From an uncultured Kiloniellaceae bacterium (lineage in GTDB: Bacteria > Pseudomonadota > Alphaproteobacteria > Kiloniellales > Kiloniellaceae), in contig CANMQP010000014.1 in assembly GCA_947500035.1 (NCBI GenBank), positions 248,001 to 312,000 on the forward strand: DNA of 64,000 nucleotides. Reading direction: 5' to 3'. The position numbers and the translations under genes are program-made. The notes under the pieces are model-generated. The model did not search any database and had not been told where the DNA came from. It saw nothing but the letters and a program-made list of their open reading frames with translations. This document shows positions 1 to 10,424 of the stretch, in pieces; position 1 is the first letter of the stretch; every line of letters begins with the position of its first letter.

Positions 1-999
1 CCCTTCCTCCTGAACCGCGGCTTTGTATTCGGTCGCCAGCGCGATCCCCTCGTCGAAGGGCATGACGACAGGGTTGGGGTTTTGGTTGAACATCAGACGG
101 AAGACGTCGGGCCGCGAATAGTGGCCGACCGGGTCGGCGGCCGCCTTGGCGTAGGCGATCGTGCCGAGGTCGATCTCGGCGATCAGCAACCCTTCCTCCT
201 TTTCGCCGAGCGGCTCTCCCACCGGCGAGCCGTCGGGCGCAAAGATCCTCGCGTAACCGCCACCGGGTTGCAGGAACTGCTGCTTATCCGGCGTGTCGCA
301 CAGCAGTTCAAACATTTCCTCTGAAACCGTGGCACAGGACGCGATAACGAAACACTGTCCCTCCGCCGCGTACATCTGGCTGGCTGAGGTGTTGAGTTCC
401 GGGCCCAGCGCATAGGCCGCGCCGCGATAGAGGCTGAAACTGGGCCAGGACGCGATATGGATCTGCTCGTTCTGGGCATACATCGCGTACTTGGTCAGCG
501 GCTGCAGATGTTCCCAGCAGCAGAGCGCGCCGACCCTCCCAAGGTCCGTCTCGCTGACGATCATATCGCTGCCATCGCCTTCGCCGAAGACGGTCCGCTC
601 CACATGGGTCGGTTTCAGTTTGCGCCGCCGGGAGACGACCTCTCCGTCAGCGCCATAGTGCCACTGCCCCATATAGAGGCTGCCGCCCGCACGCTCGGAA
701 ACACCGATCACGACCTGGATGCCGTTTCGTTTGGCCGCGGCAGCGAGCGCCTGATCCTGCGGGCTTCCTGCTTCGATGGCATTCTCGAAGTAACGGCCGA
801 CGAATTGCATGCCCCAGGCGGGCGCGCCAAGCCAGATCCACCAGGGGTATCCCGGAACCCAGGTCTCCGGAAACGCGATCAGTTTCACGCCTTGCTTTCC
901 AGCATCATCGATCAGGGCAGTCGCCTTTTCGACCGTAGCATCGAGATTGAGAAAAACGGGCGCCGCCTGTACAGCGGCGACTTTGAACGGACCGGACAT
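1..999 (-). CDS. Nitrilase (3' end beyond left edge)
   Basis: A carbon-nitrogen hydrolase of the nitrilase branch, which hydrolyses an organic nitrile to a carboxylic acid and ammonia in the cytoplasm. 333 codons are present and the frame is still open at base 1, so the C-terminus lies outside. The Glu-Lys-Cys triad is visible: Glu45 in FPETW, Lys129 in RRKLKPTHVER, and Cys161 in LCCWEH. The FPETWVPGYPWW and CWEHLQPL blocks are those of true nitrilases rather than amidases. The ATG at 999 is preceded by GAGGGAG nine bases upstream. The gene is divergent from an AraC-type regulator, the arrangement seen with NitR-type activators, so induction by a nitrile or its acid is likely. The substrate cannot be read from sequence. 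The nitrilase family call is firm. Confidence 0.93.
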   Translation of the reverse strand, partial: MSGPFKVAAVQAAPVFLNLDATVEKATALIDDAGKQGVKLIAFPETWVPGYPWWIWLGAPAWGMQFVGRYFENAIEAGSPQDQALAAAAKRNGIQVVIGVSERAGGSLYMGQWHYGADGEVVSRRRKLKPTHVERTVFGEGDGSDMIVSETDLGRVGALCCWEHLQPLTKYAMYAQNEQIHIASWPSFSLYRGAAYALGPELNTSASQMYAAEGQCFVIASCATVSEEMFELLCDTPDKQQFLQPGGGYARIFAPDGSPVGEPLGEKEEGLLIAEIDLGTIAYAKAAADPVGHYSRPDVFRLMFNQNPNPVVMPFDEGIALATEYKAAVQEEG

Positions 1000-1132
1000 G
1001 ATGCTTGGCTCCCTCTTTATTGCAGGCTTTTTCAGGACAGATTTTCACCCATTGGCAAAGAGCGTGCTTCGGTGAACGGGCGGAAAAATTTGTTTTTTTG
1101 AGCGGAGAAACCTACTCTTTGAGCAATAACCT

Positions 1133-1175
1133 GCCCTCGAAGAGGGCTGATGCCCGCCCGGAAAGCAGACCGGGC
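1133..1175 (+). promoter_or_regulatory. Two consecutive hairpins in the araC-type gene leader
   Basis: Two perfect 6-bp dyads lie in the nitrilase/regulator spacer. GCCCTC-GAA-GAGGGC is at 1133-1147, and GCCCGG-N8-CCGGGC is at 1156-1175, ending 17 bases before the regulator start. They could be RNA stem-loops in the regulator leader or DNA sites for the regulator. Neither has a T-run, so they are not terminators. Confidence 0.4.
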
Positions 1176-1192
1176 ACAGCAGGGAAGAGGCC

Positions 1193-2149
1193 ATGCCAAC
1201 GCGCTTTAGTACCCGCGATGTCAGGGACCACGAGCGATTTTCCTATTGGCGGGAAGCCGTTTGCGACGCATACGTCCAACTCGGTTGCGAGTGCGACGGG
1301 CAGGATGGATTTCAAGGAGACATTCGCCTCGAGAGGCTCTCCAAGCTCTCATTTTCGCAGGTGTCGGGCAATGCTCACAGCGTCTACCGGCGCGGGATAG
1401 ACATCGCGCGTTCAAGCGATGCTTTCTTTCTTCTGAGCCTGCAGCTCAAGAAGAGTTCCCGCGTGACCCAGCATGACCGCAGCGCCGATCTCGAAACCGG
1501 CGATCTGGTGCTCTACAGCTCAATTGATCCCTACGCACTCGAGCTGACCGACAGCTTCGAGCAACTGGTGGTGCAGGTCCCGCGCAGCAAGCTTCTGATG
1601 CGTCTGCCGGCTGCCGACCTGCTGACTGGACGGCGGCTCAGCGGGCAAAGCGCGATCGGCAAGGTCGTCGGCAACGGCATCTGTCAGATCGCCGACAGTC
1701 TGCAGTACTCCGACACGCCCGTTCAGGATCACATGCAGGATGCGATTATAGATCTGATTGCTGCGGGCCTGGCATCCGTCAATGACGTCGCTTACGAAGT
1801 CAGCCAGCCCGAGCAGCAGCTTCTCTCCCGAAGCAGGGCCTTTATCGAAGCCAACCTCTCGGATCCTGGCCTGGATCGCAACAGGGTGGCCGCCGCGATG
1901 GGCATGTCGGTCCGTCGGCTGAACGAAATCTTCTCAAAGGAAGAGACTTCGCTTGCCGCCGCGATCCGGGAGTCGCGTTTGCAGCAGATCGCACGCGATC
2001 TCGAAGATCCGCGCTTGCTCTCCCAATCCGTCAGTGAGATCGCCATGCGTTGGGGGCTCAATAATTTTCAGCATTTCTCGCGTATCTTTAAAGACCGGTT
2101 CGGTTGCGCTCCGCGGGACTATCGCGCCAGGGCCACATCACTGAACTAG
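1193..2149 (+). CDS. AraC-family transcriptional regulator (NitR/FeaR type)
   Basis: A 318-residue DNA-binding regulator. The first ~190 residues look like the AraC-binding-like domain found in NitR, FeaR and similar activators (SRSSDAFFLLSLQLK, DLVLYSSIDPYALEL). The C-terminal ~100 residues carry the two helix-turn-helix units of AraC proteins, ending in EIAMRWGLNNFQHFSRIFKDRFGCAPRDYR. Start ATG 1193 follows AGGGAAGAGG. It is divergent from the nitrilase, with about 190 bp between start codons, and the simplest reading is that it controls that gene. The effector is unknown. Confidence 0.92.
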   Translation: MPTRFSTRDVRDHERFSYWREAVCDAYVQLGCECDGQDGFQGDIRLERLSKLSFSQVSGNAHSVYRRGIDIARSSDAFFLLSLQLKKSSRVTQHDRSADLETGDLVLYSSIDPYALELTDSFEQLVVQVPRSKLLMRLPAADLLTGRRLSGQSAIGKVVGNGICQIADSLQYSDTPVQDHMQDAIIDLIAAGLASVNDVAYEVSQPEQQLLSRSRAFIEANLSDPGLDRNRVAAAMGMSVRRLNEIFSKEETSLAAAIRESRLQQIARDLEDPRLLSQSVSEIAMRWGLNNFQHFSRIFKDRFGCAPRDYRARATSLN

Positions 2150-2859
2150 GTTGGGAACTCCTATTCTTTGACGGTCCTGACGACAAAATTATGTTTTCTG
2201 GCAAGGAGTTAGAAATAGAGCGATGCCGTAGCATCGTGCTTAGCCAGAATTGGACTGACGACACGACGCTGCCCAGAACTCATAATCTTGCCGCCCTTTT
2301 GGGTCGTGTTTTGCCTGGTTTTAGGGGCGTCGAGCCCTCTCACCGGGCCGACAGGCCCGCTTTCGAGACCTCTCCTGCCTTAAACCCGGCAAAATACGAT
2401 CAAGACCATCAAAGAATATGAGTCCTCAACCTAACCCTCCAGGCAAAACCCTTGAAAAAACCGAACGGGTTTACCGGAGCGGATATCAGCGTGTTCCGGT
2501 GGACGCCAGCTCGGTGGACGCCGGCGTCTCGGAAAGAAGATCCGGACATCGAGAAATTTTTACAGTCTTTACAAACTACGATCTGATGGAGAGTAAAGAA
2601 TTTTCTATTTTTTCCTTATAAAACAAAATCTTATTGACTTATCGCCTAGTCTGTAAATATTTTTAACCAGGTTTACGATCGGTCGTATCCCGAGTTCGGG
2701 CCGCTCTTCTACCCGGGGTTTATCTGGCCATCGGCAGCCGCCGGGGACGCGAGAGCCCCCTTAGAGTGGCCGCAGGTGCAGAGCTGATTGGACGGACCAG
2801 CGACTAACTGCGCCGGGACAGAAGAAAGACGCAGCCGCGTGGCAAGGGAGCAGTACGCG
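2150..2859. other. Gap with little coding signal
   Basis: About 0.7 kb between the regulator and a small protein gene. A perfect hairpin CGGGCC-GACA-GGCCCG is at 2344-2359, followed only by TTT, so it is at best a weak terminator. Near 2499-2528 the word CGGTGGACGCC occurs twice in a row. An AT-rich stretch at 2600-2670 contains TTGACT (about 2636) and TAAATA, a possible promoter for the small gene at 2860. No convincing gene was found. Confidence 0.4.
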
Positions 2860-2961
2860 ATGTCCGACGATCGGAAAGTGAAATCCGGAAACGGTCTCTC
2901 CTGGCTCTGGCTGCTGGCCGCCCTGGCGGTTCTTGTCGCGTTCGGCGTTGCAACGGGGTGA
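2860..2961 (+). CDS. Predicted 33-aa single-pass membrane protein
   Basis: A short frame with a good ribosome site (AAGGGAG, ten bases before ATG 2860). The product has a charged N-terminus (MSDDRKVKSGNG), then a single hydrophobic stretch at residues 14-31 rich in Leu, Ala, Val and Trp, and stops right after it. This is the layout of small bitopic inner-membrane proteins. It is not a family I recognise. It lies alone between the AraC regulator and a leftward chemoreceptor. The evidence is the ribosome site plus hydrophobic profile only. Confidence 0.45.
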   Translation: MSDDRKVKSGNGLSWLWLLAALAVLVAFGVATG

Positions 2962-3160
2962 GCATCAAATGCCGGAGATCTGAAAAAAACCGCTGTCGGC
3001 GAATTGGACCGAATTTCGCGAACGCACGACAGAGTTCGTTAGGAGCATTTCTCGCAAGGAACGCTCTTGAGTCCCGGTGGGACTTGTGAACGGCGATGGG
3101 GCACAGTTGAAACACTGCGCCCCAGCTTCCGATCACAAAGCTTCCTAAACTTGATCTGCT

Positions 3161-5275
3161 CTAGGCTGCCCGCAGTCTGGCCAGGAACTGCTCGAGTTCG
3201 CTGCGCAGAGTGTTGGATTGATCGGTGAGTTGACCGACCACCTCCACAACCTTGCCTGCCGCTTCACCAGATTGCTGTGCCGCGGAGTTCACCTCGGTTA
3301 TGTTCGCGGAAACGTCCTGCGTACCGCTGGCCGTCTGCTGGATATTCTGTGCGATATCCCGCGTCGCGGCATTCTGCTCCTCCACGGCCGAGGCAACCGC
3401 CGTTGTCATCTCGCTGATCCTGGACATAGCTTCAACCACAGCCTCGATCTCACTGACCGTCTTCTGCGTCGAGTCCTGCATCGTTCCGATCTGCTGACTG
3501 ATTTCCTCGGTCGCCTTGGCGGTCTGATTGGCCAGGGACTTGACTTCCGAAGCCACCACGGCGAAGCCCTTGCCGGCCTCACCGGCGCGGGCCGCCTCAA
3601 TGGTGGCGTTCAGTGCCAGCAGGTTGGTCTGCTCGGCAATGTCGTTGATCAGGTTGACGACGTCACCGATCTTCTGCGCGCCTTCCGCCAAACCCATCAC
3701 CGTTGCATTGGTGGACTCTGCCTGACTCTTGCCAGTCGAGGAGACATTTGCGGCATCCGCCACCTGGCGAGCGATTTCCTGGATCGAGTTGGAGAGTTCC
3801 TCGGCCGCCGAAGCCACGGTCTGAGCCGTCACCGTTGCTTCTTCGGAAGAGGCTGCAACCGTGCTCGCCCGGCTGCTGGTCTGTTCAGAGGCGGTCGTGA
3901 GAGACTCAGCCGTGACCTTCATCTCGTCCGCGGCGCGTCCGACGCCGTCGACCACACCCTTCACACTGGATTCGAGGTCATCCGCCATCTGCAGGGTTGC
4001 CTGGCGTTTTTCCTGCTCAGCGCGTTCTTCGTTGCGCAGCCGCTCTTCACGCAGACGGTTGGCCTCAATCGCGTTCTCCTTGAAGACCTGGACGGCCTGC
4101 GCCATCACGCCGATCTCATCGCTGCGGTTTCGCGCAGGCACCTCTGCAGAGGTATCTCCCTCGGCAAGGCGGCGCATCGTGGCGGTCATTTCGATGATAG
4201 GCCGCGAGATGGCACGGCCGGTGAAGAAGGCCAGGAAGATGCCGATCACGATGGCGGAGACGGCAACGATTTCGACGGCGATCACTTCAAAGTCCATTTC
4301 CGCGGTCGCCCGTGGTCCCAACTCATCCTGCGCCGCCTTGTTCGCGAGCTTGATCTGCTCCATTTCATTGGCAAGCCGGGGGCCGATCACATCCAGGGTC
4401 CCCTGGATAATATTGTTCCGGCTGAAGATGACCTCTACGACCTGGCTGAAGGTTGTCTTATAGTTCCCTGCCAAGGTGACAACTTTGGTCGCGAGTTCAC
4501 GCCGCACCGGGTTCTGAAGCTCGCTCAGCATATCCGAAGCCGTCCGCTCGAAGTCATTAAGCTCCTGATTTGAACGGTCCGCACTCGCTTGCGCGTTATC
4601 GACCAGAAAACGGTTTGAATAGAGGCGCGCCAGAAGCAAGTGACGCAGCGAAATCCCCGCGCGGTAGGCCGCCGTCGCATCGCCGTCATCGAAAGCGCTT
4701 TTCATAATCTTGGTCAGCGTACGTTCCGATTCCGGACCGATCGTATTGAGCTGATCGACCAGTTCATTGCGCTGTTGAACAAATCCGGTAACCTTTTCGA
4801 AGGACGCGCGGTAGGTCGCGATCTCATCCACAGCGCCCACGATGCTCGGCAGATGCTCGCTGCCCTGAAACAGCTCTTCAGCGCCTTGGATAATTTCTTC
4901 GGTCGTGGAAGCGCGGTCTCTCACGGTCTGCGCGGCCTCCAGCGAATTTTTGATGATGTAGTCTTTCACCCCAAGGCGGGCCGAGAGCAGGTTGGCCTGA
5001 ATCCGGCCCATCTCGTTTGTCTGGCGTGCGAGGGAGCGGTACTCCTTGAACTGACTGTTCGCGACGGAGAGACCGTAAGCAGCAAGTCCACCCACAATCA
5101 CCAAGAAGAACAATATAGCACCAGAGCCAAAACCGATCTTCTTACCAACCGACAGATTGGCGAGGAAGTTCGCCCGCGCCCGGCCTGCGGCAGGACTCTG
5201 GCTATCTTCATTCACCGACCGCCCAGCGCTTCCGGTGGAGGCTTGCACCTCGTTCGTTACATCACTATCAGACAT
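3161..5275 (-). CDS. Methyl-accepting chemotaxis protein (HBM-like sensor)
   Basis: A 704-residue inner-membrane chemoreceptor. TM1 is about residues 48-70, a long all-helical periplasmic sensor spans 71-331, TM2 is 332-354, HAMP 355-408, and the cytoplasmic signalling coiled coil 430-700. The hairpin tip that contacts CheA/CheW is clear ([20 protein letters not shown], then [15 protein letters not shown]). The sensor length of about 260 residues and its helical composition suggest the helical-bimodular (HBM) class. An upstream in-frame ATG at 5335 exists, but ATG 5275 has AAAGGGGA directly before it and gives a more usual N-terminus. No C-terminal CheR-docking pentapeptide is present. The ligand is unknown. 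Confidence 0.93.
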   Translation of the reverse strand: MSDSDVTNEVQASTGSAGRSVNEDSQSPAAGRARANFLANLSVGKKIGFGSGAILFFLVIVGGLAAYGLSVANSQFKEYRSLARQTNEMGRIQANLLSARLGVKDYIIKNSLEAAQTVRDRASTTEEIIQGAEELFQGSEHLPSIVGAVDEIATYRASFEKVTGFVQQRNELVDQLNTIGPESERTLTKIMKSAFDDGDATAAYRAGISLRHLLLARLYSNRFLVDNAQASADRSNQELNDFERTASDMLSELQNPVRRELATKVVTLAGNYKTTFSQVVEVIFSRNNIIQGTLDVIGPRLANEMEQIKLANKAAQDELGPRATAEMDFEVIAVEIVAVSAIVIGIFLAFFTGRAISRPIIEMTATMRRLAEGDTSAEVPARNRSDEIGVMAQAVQVFKENAIEANRLREERLRNEERAEQEKRQATLQMADDLESSVKGVVDGVGRAADEMKVTAESLTTASEQTSSRASTVAASSEEATVTAQTVASAAEELSNSIQEIARQVADAANVSSTGKSQAESTNATVMGLAEGAQKIGDVVNLINDIAEQTNLLALNATIEAARAGEAGKGFAVVASEVKSLANQTAKATEEISQQIGTMQDSTQKTVSEIEAVVEAMSRISEMTTAVASAVEEQNAATRDIAQNIQQTASGTQDVSANITEVNSAAQQSGEAAGKVVEVVGQLTDQSNTLRSELEQFLARLRAA

Positions 5276-6065
5276 GCTATCCCCTTTCGAGACCAAGACG
5301 CTCGCCCATTGCTCAAGGGCTTTCCCAAGCAGCACTGGCGCAAATACTAATCATTTAGCCGCCACATCCATCTGAATATTGGCGCGAACGAAAAAACTCG
5401 ACTCCCGCCAAAACCCAAAGAGAAAATCAAGTCAAACTCTTGTTTTTCACTTCAAAATTAAGGATAGAAAAGTTGTTTCCCTCTGTCTTAATTTATGAAC
5501 TCAAAAAATTAAATGAGAGTAAAGTTGATTTCTTTACTACTTTTTGGTTTGTCTTGCTGAGAAAGTATGAAATCAGATTTCCAGGGACAGATATTTTCGT
5601 TTATCAATTGAACGCGGGCGGCTGCGCAAATACCGCGAGGGTAGAATGACGCGCGGATACAAACGAACATCACCGCTAAGCATCTAAAAGGCTTAATTTT
5701 ATTCGAATTTGCGACATGTCGTGTGACTGGTCTCAACCGTGATTGGCGCGCTTCACGCACAATCTCAAAAGGATTTTGCCTGCAGATATCTGCGATTTTT
5801 ACGTGTGTGCGACGATCGACGTCACAAATGACCGACATTTCGCTCTTTTTAAGCTCTACACACGCACAGGCCGCAAAACGAGAGAAGAGCGGTTGATTTT
5901 TTTTGCGCGTTCGGGCCGAACGGCCGAGATTTTTCGGGGCAAAAACAGCCTCTGAGCCAGGGGCGTTCACCTAACCGGCAAGACCAGGCACCGGGGTCAT
6001 AGACAAGTTGCAGCCATGCCTCTCAAATGCCTGCACAAGCTTCGCTGATATGCGCTTATCCCCGC
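5276..6065. other. AT-rich spacer between two chemoreceptor genes
   Basis: About 0.8 kb. Bases 5370-5620 are visibly AT-rich compared with the flanking genes. Open frames here have atypical composition, no good ribosome sites and no recognisable domain, so none is called. The promoter of the 3161-5275 gene should lie in the left part. No transcription terminator was recognised. Confidence 0.5.
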
Positions 6066-8258
6066 CTAACCTGCGCGGATCAGATCGACGAACTTGTCCG
6101 CTTCCTGCTTCAACAGGCTTGCCTGCTGCGAGAGCGCTCCGGACGCCTCGCTGATCTCGGAGGATGAGGTGCCGGTGCGGGTCACGGCGTCGGTGATTCC
6201 CTGGATATTGGACGTCACTTCCTGCGTTCCGGCAGCAGCCTGTTCCGCATTGCGGGCGATTTCCTGGGTGGCCGCGCCCTGCTCTTCAATTGCGGACGCA
6301 ATGGAGGTGGCAATCTCGTCCACCTCGGCAACGACCTGGGTGATCTCGGCAATCGCCTTTACGGCGTCCTCGGTGACATTTTGAATGCCGGTGATCTGAT
6401 CGGAGATTTCCTGGGTGGCCTTGCCGGTCTGACCGGCCAGATTCTTGACCTCGCTGGCAACCACGGCAAATCCTTTACCCGCGTCGCCGGCACGCGCAGC
6501 CTCGATCGTGGCGTTGAGCGCCAGGAGGTTGGTCTGCTCGGCGATCGCGGTGATCAATTCCACGACCGCGCCAATGCGCTCGGCAGCGTCGGCAAGCCCC
6601 TTAACCACCTCATTGGTGGCCTGAGCTTTGCTGACCGCGTCGTTGGCAACCTCCGACGACTTGTTGACCTGCCCACTGATCTCATTGATCGAGGAGGAGA
6701 GCTCTTCGGTCGCGGAGGCCACAGTGTTGACGCTGTTCATCGCCTGCTCAGCGCCTTTCGCCACGACCTGCGACATGGAGCTGGCGTCGGTTGCCGTCTC
6801 GGACATGGCCTGGGCCGAAGCATGCATCTGTTCGGAGGAACTTGAGACCGTGTTCAGGGCGGTGCCGATCACCTCTTCGAACTCATCCGCCATCTTCAGG
6901 AGGAGATCGCGCTTCTGGGCTTCGGCCTCTTCCTTCATCCGTTCCTGCTCGCTCTGCAGTCTTTTGGCTTCGACCGCATTGTCTTTGAAGACCTGAACGC
7001 TATCGCCCATGCGCGCGATTTCGTCACTTCCATCCCGCGGCACCTCGGCCGTCAAATCACCGTCCGCAAGACGCTCCATGCTGTCGATGATATTCAACAG
7101 GCGCCGCACCAGATTGCGGCCGACGTAGAGCCAGGCAATCAGAACCGCCGCCAGGAAACTGACAATCGCGACGATGCCAAGCTGCAGCTTGCCGCTTTGC
7201 ACGGCACCATGAGAACCCTCCGCGGCGCTCTCACTGCGGTGTTGCGCTGAATCGGCCAGGGCCTGAACGCTTGCGCTCAATTCACCGGTCAGGTTACGGC
7301 TGATTTCGAGTGCCCCGAAGATCTTCTCCCGGGCCTCCAGTTCGATCATCCGGTGATCGAACACCGTTTCTGTGCCCTCGCCCAAGGCCTGCATTTTCGC
7401 GAGCGCTTCCACGACTTTTGCCTTTGAAGGCGAATCCGCGGCCATTCCAGCCCGCAGAAAGCGCGCCACGTAGGCTTCGAATTCCGTCCGCGCACCCCAG
7501 ACAGCATCGAGATTAGGCAGGTTCGCAGCCTGCGCCAGCTTGCCGGCGACCAGGTTCACCTGCGATTCCATCTCGAGATAAATCCGCAGGTCGCGCAGCC
7601 CGCCATCCAGCAAGCGCTTCAAACCGGCCTGGATTTCGGCGCTGTCCGTCATTTGAGGGATAAACTGAGCCTCCGTCGAGAGGACCGCGTTCGAGCCCAT
7701 AATTGCAGGTTTAATACTGCGCAGGACCTCCTCGTGCACCTGCTCAAGGTCGATGAGAGACTGAGCGGCCGCGACCCGTGCGGCGAGCTTCGCGGCGACC
7801 GCCTTATCCATGATGTCGATCTGCGCCGTCAGCTTATCGAGAATACCGGTCAAGGCCGCCTTATCGACGTTATCGCCTTGAAGGTTATTGATCCTGCTGG
7901 TGATCACTTCAATCTGCTGCCGCAGGTCCGAAATCACCTGCTCCCGCTCCGCGTCCGTCGTGACACTGGAGAGCGCGGGCGCCGCGGCAGAAATGGTGGT
8001 GGTCTGCTGGGCAAGGGTCAGGGATTCGGTGATCTCGGGCACAGCCTCGGCTGTGATTTTCGTGATTGCACCTGAAACCTGGTCCAACCCCGTCCAGGCG
8101 ATCCCGCTGGCCAGCACCGTCAGAGCAGCCGCGAAACCGAAGGCCAAAAACAGGCGCTCGCGAACACCAAACTTCTGCACCCACTGGCCTTTTGGAGGTT
8201 CTGCGCCCTCTTGACCTGCTGAGATCTGACTGGACGTGGCCTTTTTGAACTTAAACAT
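6066..8258 (-). CDS. Methyl-accepting chemotaxis protein
   Basis: A 730-residue chemoreceptor, the second in tandem and on the same strand as the 3161-5275 gene but about 0.8 kb from it. TM1 is about residues 36-58, a ~300-residue helical periplasmic sensor follows, TM2 is 358-380, HAMP 380-433 ([23 protein letters not shown]), and the signalling domain runs from about 450 to 728 with tip [20 protein letters not shown]. The cytoplasmic half resembles its neighbour, but the sensor sequences differ, so the two probably see different ligands. N-terminal residues 1-35 are cytoplasmic and basic. No CheR tether is present. Confidence 0.93.
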   Translation of the reverse strand: MFKFKKATSSQISAGQEGAEPPKGQWVQKFGVRERLFLAFGFAAALTVLASGIAWTGLDQVSGAITKITAEAVPEITESLTLAQQTTTISAAAPALSSVTTDAEREQVISDLRQQIEVITSRINNLQGDNVDKAALTGILDKLTAQIDIMDKAVAAKLAARVAAAQSLIDLEQVHEEVLRSIKPAIMGSNAVLSTEAQFIPQMTDSAEIQAGLKRLLDGGLRDLRIYLEMESQVNLVAGKLAQAANLPNLDAVWGARTEFEAYVARFLRAGMAADSPSKAKVVEALAKMQALGEGTETVFDHRMIELEAREKIFGALEISRNLTGELSASVQALADSAQHRSESAAEGSHGAVQSGKLQLGIVAIVSFLAAVLIAWLYVGRNLVRRLLNIIDSMERLADGDLTAEVPRDGSDEIARMGDSVQVFKDNAVEAKRLQSEQERMKEEAEAQKRDLLLKMADEFEEVIGTALNTVSSSSEQMHASAQAMSETATDASSMSQVVAKGAEQAMNSVNTVASATEELSSSINEISGQVNKSSEVANDAVSKAQATNEVVKGLADAAERIGAVVELITAIAEQTNLLALNATIEAARAGDAGKGFAVVASEVKNLAGQTGKATQEISDQITGIQNVTEDAVKAIAEITQVVAEVDEIATSIASAIEEQGAATQEIARNAEQAAAGTQEVTSNIQGITDAVTRTGTSSSEISEASGALSQQASLLKQEADKFVDLIRAG

Positions 8259-8646
8259 CGCGTAACCCTGGAGTGATGAGGCGGCAAGACAGGGACTTGG
8301 AGAACTTAAGAATCACAGATCTGTTCGAGTTGCCTGACTTCCGCGCAGCATCCCAAAATGGCGTTATAATATAGTTAATCGTGTCTATCTTTGGTTGTTT
8401 GCATCTGCAGTATAAGTACTTGCTTTTGCTGGATCCCTCGAGGCTCTTTCTCAAATGGCGAGGATGCATTTTCTTTTTTCTCTTTATGGGAGAAAGACAA
8501 TCCGCTGCTCCAGAGCGTGCAAAAGAAATCTGCGGCAGAACCGTTAGGCGCTTGCCACCACTTCAATGTCAGCTTAATTTGCGCGCCGCCCTGATCCGGA
8601 TCCCCCGCGTTCGCGGCGTATCCCCAAGGATTTTAACGTCAGGCCT
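8259..8646. other. Divergent intergenic region
   Basis: Separates the leftward chemoreceptor from the rightward methyltransferase gene and should hold both promoters. A TATAAT-like element is at about 8364-8369. I looked for a SAM- or SAH-type riboswitch before the methyltransferase gene and found no recognisable core. Nothing else is seen. Confidence 0.45.
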
Positions 8647-9735
8647 ATGTCAAACCGTCTCTCAGAGCTGCTCAGCCAGCGCCCACTGCTCCTCGCCGAC
8701 GGCGCAACGGGAACCAACTTCTTTGCCGCCGGGCTGCAGACCGGCGACGCGCCGGAGATGTGGAACGTCGAGCAGCCGGAAAAGGTGCGCGACCTGCAGC
8801 AGGCCTTCGTCGATGCGGGTTCGGACATTATCCTGACGAACACCTTCGGCGGGACGCGCAACCGCATGAAACTGCACCAGGCACAGGACCGGGTGCGCGA
8901 GATCAACATGGCCGCCGCCGAAATCAGCTGCTCGGTCGCGCGCAACGCCGGACGCGAAGTGGTTGTCGCGGGTTCCATGGGGCCAACCGGTGACCTCTTC
9001 GTTCCCCTGGGCGAGCTGACAATGGAACAGGGGATTGCCGCCTTCACCGAACAGGCGGAAGCCCTGGCCGAAGGTGGCGTGGACGTCCTCTGGATCGAGA
9101 CTATTTCAGCAGTCGAAGAGGTTCAGGCGGCCGTGACAGCGGCGGCGACCACGGGTCTGCCCGTCGTTTGCACCTTCAGCTTCGACACCAATGGCCGCAC
9201 CATGATGGGTGTTACGCCGGGCCAGGTCGCGACCCTGATGCAGAACCTGGCCTCCCTTCCCATCGCCTACGGCGGAAACTGCGGTGTTGGTGCAGCCGAG
9301 CTGGTGGCCGCGATTTCCAATATGGCGGAGACCGCACAGCCCGACGATGTCCTGATCGCGAAGAGCAACTGCGGCATCCCCGAATATGTGGACGGCGCGA
9401 TCCGCTACAACGGCACCCCTGAACTTATGGCCGACTACGTGCAGATCGTGGCAGACGCCGGTGCCCGGATCATTGGCGGTTGCTGCGGCACCTCCCCGGA
9501 GCATCTGCGCGCCATGCGCAACGCCATGGACAACTATGAGAAGGGTGAAAAACCGAGCCTGGACAGCATCATTGCGCGGCTGGGTCAGATCTCAACCGGC
9601 GCTGAAGAGCAGCACCGCAGCGGTCCTCTGGGCGAAAAGCCCGCAGCTCAGAGCGCCGACAAAGGCCGCCGGCGCCGGGGTCGGGATCCCAAGCGCAAGG
9701 CCGCGGACGACGGGTCCTTCCCCGGCGGAGAATAG
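8647..9735 (+). CDS. bmt: Betaine-homocysteine S-methyltransferase-like protein
   Basis: A 362-residue zinc-dependent homocysteine S-methyltransferase of the Pfam S-methyl_trans family. It would transfer a methyl group, in this branch probably from glycine betaine, to homocysteine to give methionine. The barrel motifs are intact: LLADGATGTN (residues 15-24), ETISAVEEV, and zinc ligands Cys212 (GGNCGVG) and Cys279-Cys280 (GGCCGTSPEH). After the enzyme ends near residue 320 there is a hydrophilic tail with an arginine run (KGRRRRGRDPKRK, residues 339-351). Two methyl-transfer proteins encoded near 57.1 and 59.4 kb end in similar tails. The choline/betaine genes 4-12 kb away support betaine as donor, but S-methylmethionine use cannot be excluded. 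Confidence 0.85.
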   Translation: MSNRLSELLSQRPLLLADGATGTNFFAAGLQTGDAPEMWNVEQPEKVRDLQQAFVDAGSDIILTNTFGGTRNRMKLHQAQDRVREINMAAAEISCSVARNAGREVVVAGSMGPTGDLFVPLGELTMEQGIAAFTEQAEALAEGGVDVLWIETISAVEEVQAAVTAAATTGLPVVCTFSFDTNGRTMMGVTPGQVATLMQNLASLPIAYGGNCGVGAAELVAAISNMAETAQPDDVLIAKSNCGIPEYVDGAIRYNGTPELMADYVQIVADAGARIIGGCCGTSPEHLRAMRNAMDNYEKGEKPSLDSIIARLGQISTGAEEQHRSGPLGEKPAAQSADKGRRRRGRDPKRKAADDGSFPGGE

Positions 9736-9743
9736 CTACCTCG

Positions 9744-10424
9744 TCAACGCCGGGGCACACGCAGGCCTTCGGGCACAAAGAAGAGGTGATCCTGCTCTTC
9801 CTTGGCCAGATGACAACCTATGCAGTATTCGACCTTCTGCGCGCCACGTCCCTTGGTTTCGCCGAAGAACTCGCCATTGGGCATGATCATGCTGTAGCGC
9901 CAATCCCCGCTGACCCGGTTAAAGCCGGCGGGCATCTTTTCCATAATGAACAGGGGGCCGATATCAATCTCGCCCTCCTTGGTCATGGAAAAGCTATCCT
10001 TTGCCAACAGCGATCCGACCGGCAGGATGCCCGCCGCTTCATATCGCCCGTAGTCTCTCGCAATGTCATTCGCATAGTTGTTCACGTAGCGTGCGCCGTG
10101 AGTTGCCGAACGGTAAGGCATCGTGTTGAAAAGGGCCCAATCCGTGAAAGGCGGCGTGGTTTCGCGCGTGCCGCCACCGTAGGCCCGGTAGATCTCGTCT
10201 CGCATTTCGCGGTAGATCCGGAGCGCTTCTTCGTTCGAGAGCCGAAGGGTGTTTTTTACCCTGAAATGTCTGCGGGGCTTCTCCGGATCGCCGCTGATCT
10301 GCGCCAACTGACTGGACCAGCCTTGACGCGGGACTTCGCCCGCCGCAAGCGGAGCGGAGGCGAGGAGCGCATATAAGGAGAGCGCTGCGGCGGCACCCAG
10401 GGTCCGGGAGAGAGAATTGAACAC
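9744..10424 (-). CDS. Secreted c-type cytochrome of the P460 family
   Basis: A 226-residue periplasmic protein with a cleavable signal peptide (SRTLGAAAALSLYALLASAPLAAG) and one haem-attachment motif CIGCH at residues 201-205, close to the C-terminus. That placement fits the cytochrome P460 / c'-beta family. I chose the GTG at 10424 because GAGGAG lies nine bases upstream and the signal peptide then begins properly. A TTG ten codons earlier keeps the frame but adds charged residues. Family members bind or oxidise small nitrogen compounds such as NO or hydroxylamine, but the role here is unknown. It converges with the methyltransferase gene, 8 bp away. Confidence 0.8.
   Translation of the reverse strand: MFNSLSRTLGAAAALSLYALLASAPLAAGEVPRQGWSSQLAQISGDPEKPRRHFRVKNTLRLSNEEALRIYREMRDEIYRAYGGGTRETTPPFTDWALFNTMPYRSATHGARYVNNYANDIARDYGRYEAAGILPVGSLLAKDSFSMTKEGEIDIGPLFIMEKMPAGFNRVSGDWRYSMIMPNGEFFGETKGRGAQKVEYCIGCHLAKEEQDHLFFVPEGLRVPRR

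Noticed and set aside
2804-3136. 110-codon - strand frame downstream of the first chemoreceptor
   Set aside because: Overlaps the better-supported small membrane protein on the other strand and has Arg-rich shadow composition.
5509-5970. 153-codon - strand frame between the chemoreceptors
   Set aside because: Atypical composition in an AT-rich spacer and no start signal.
8430-8646. SAM/SAH riboswitch before the BHMT-like gene
   Set aside because: No SAM-II, SAM-I or SAH core sequence could be found by eye.
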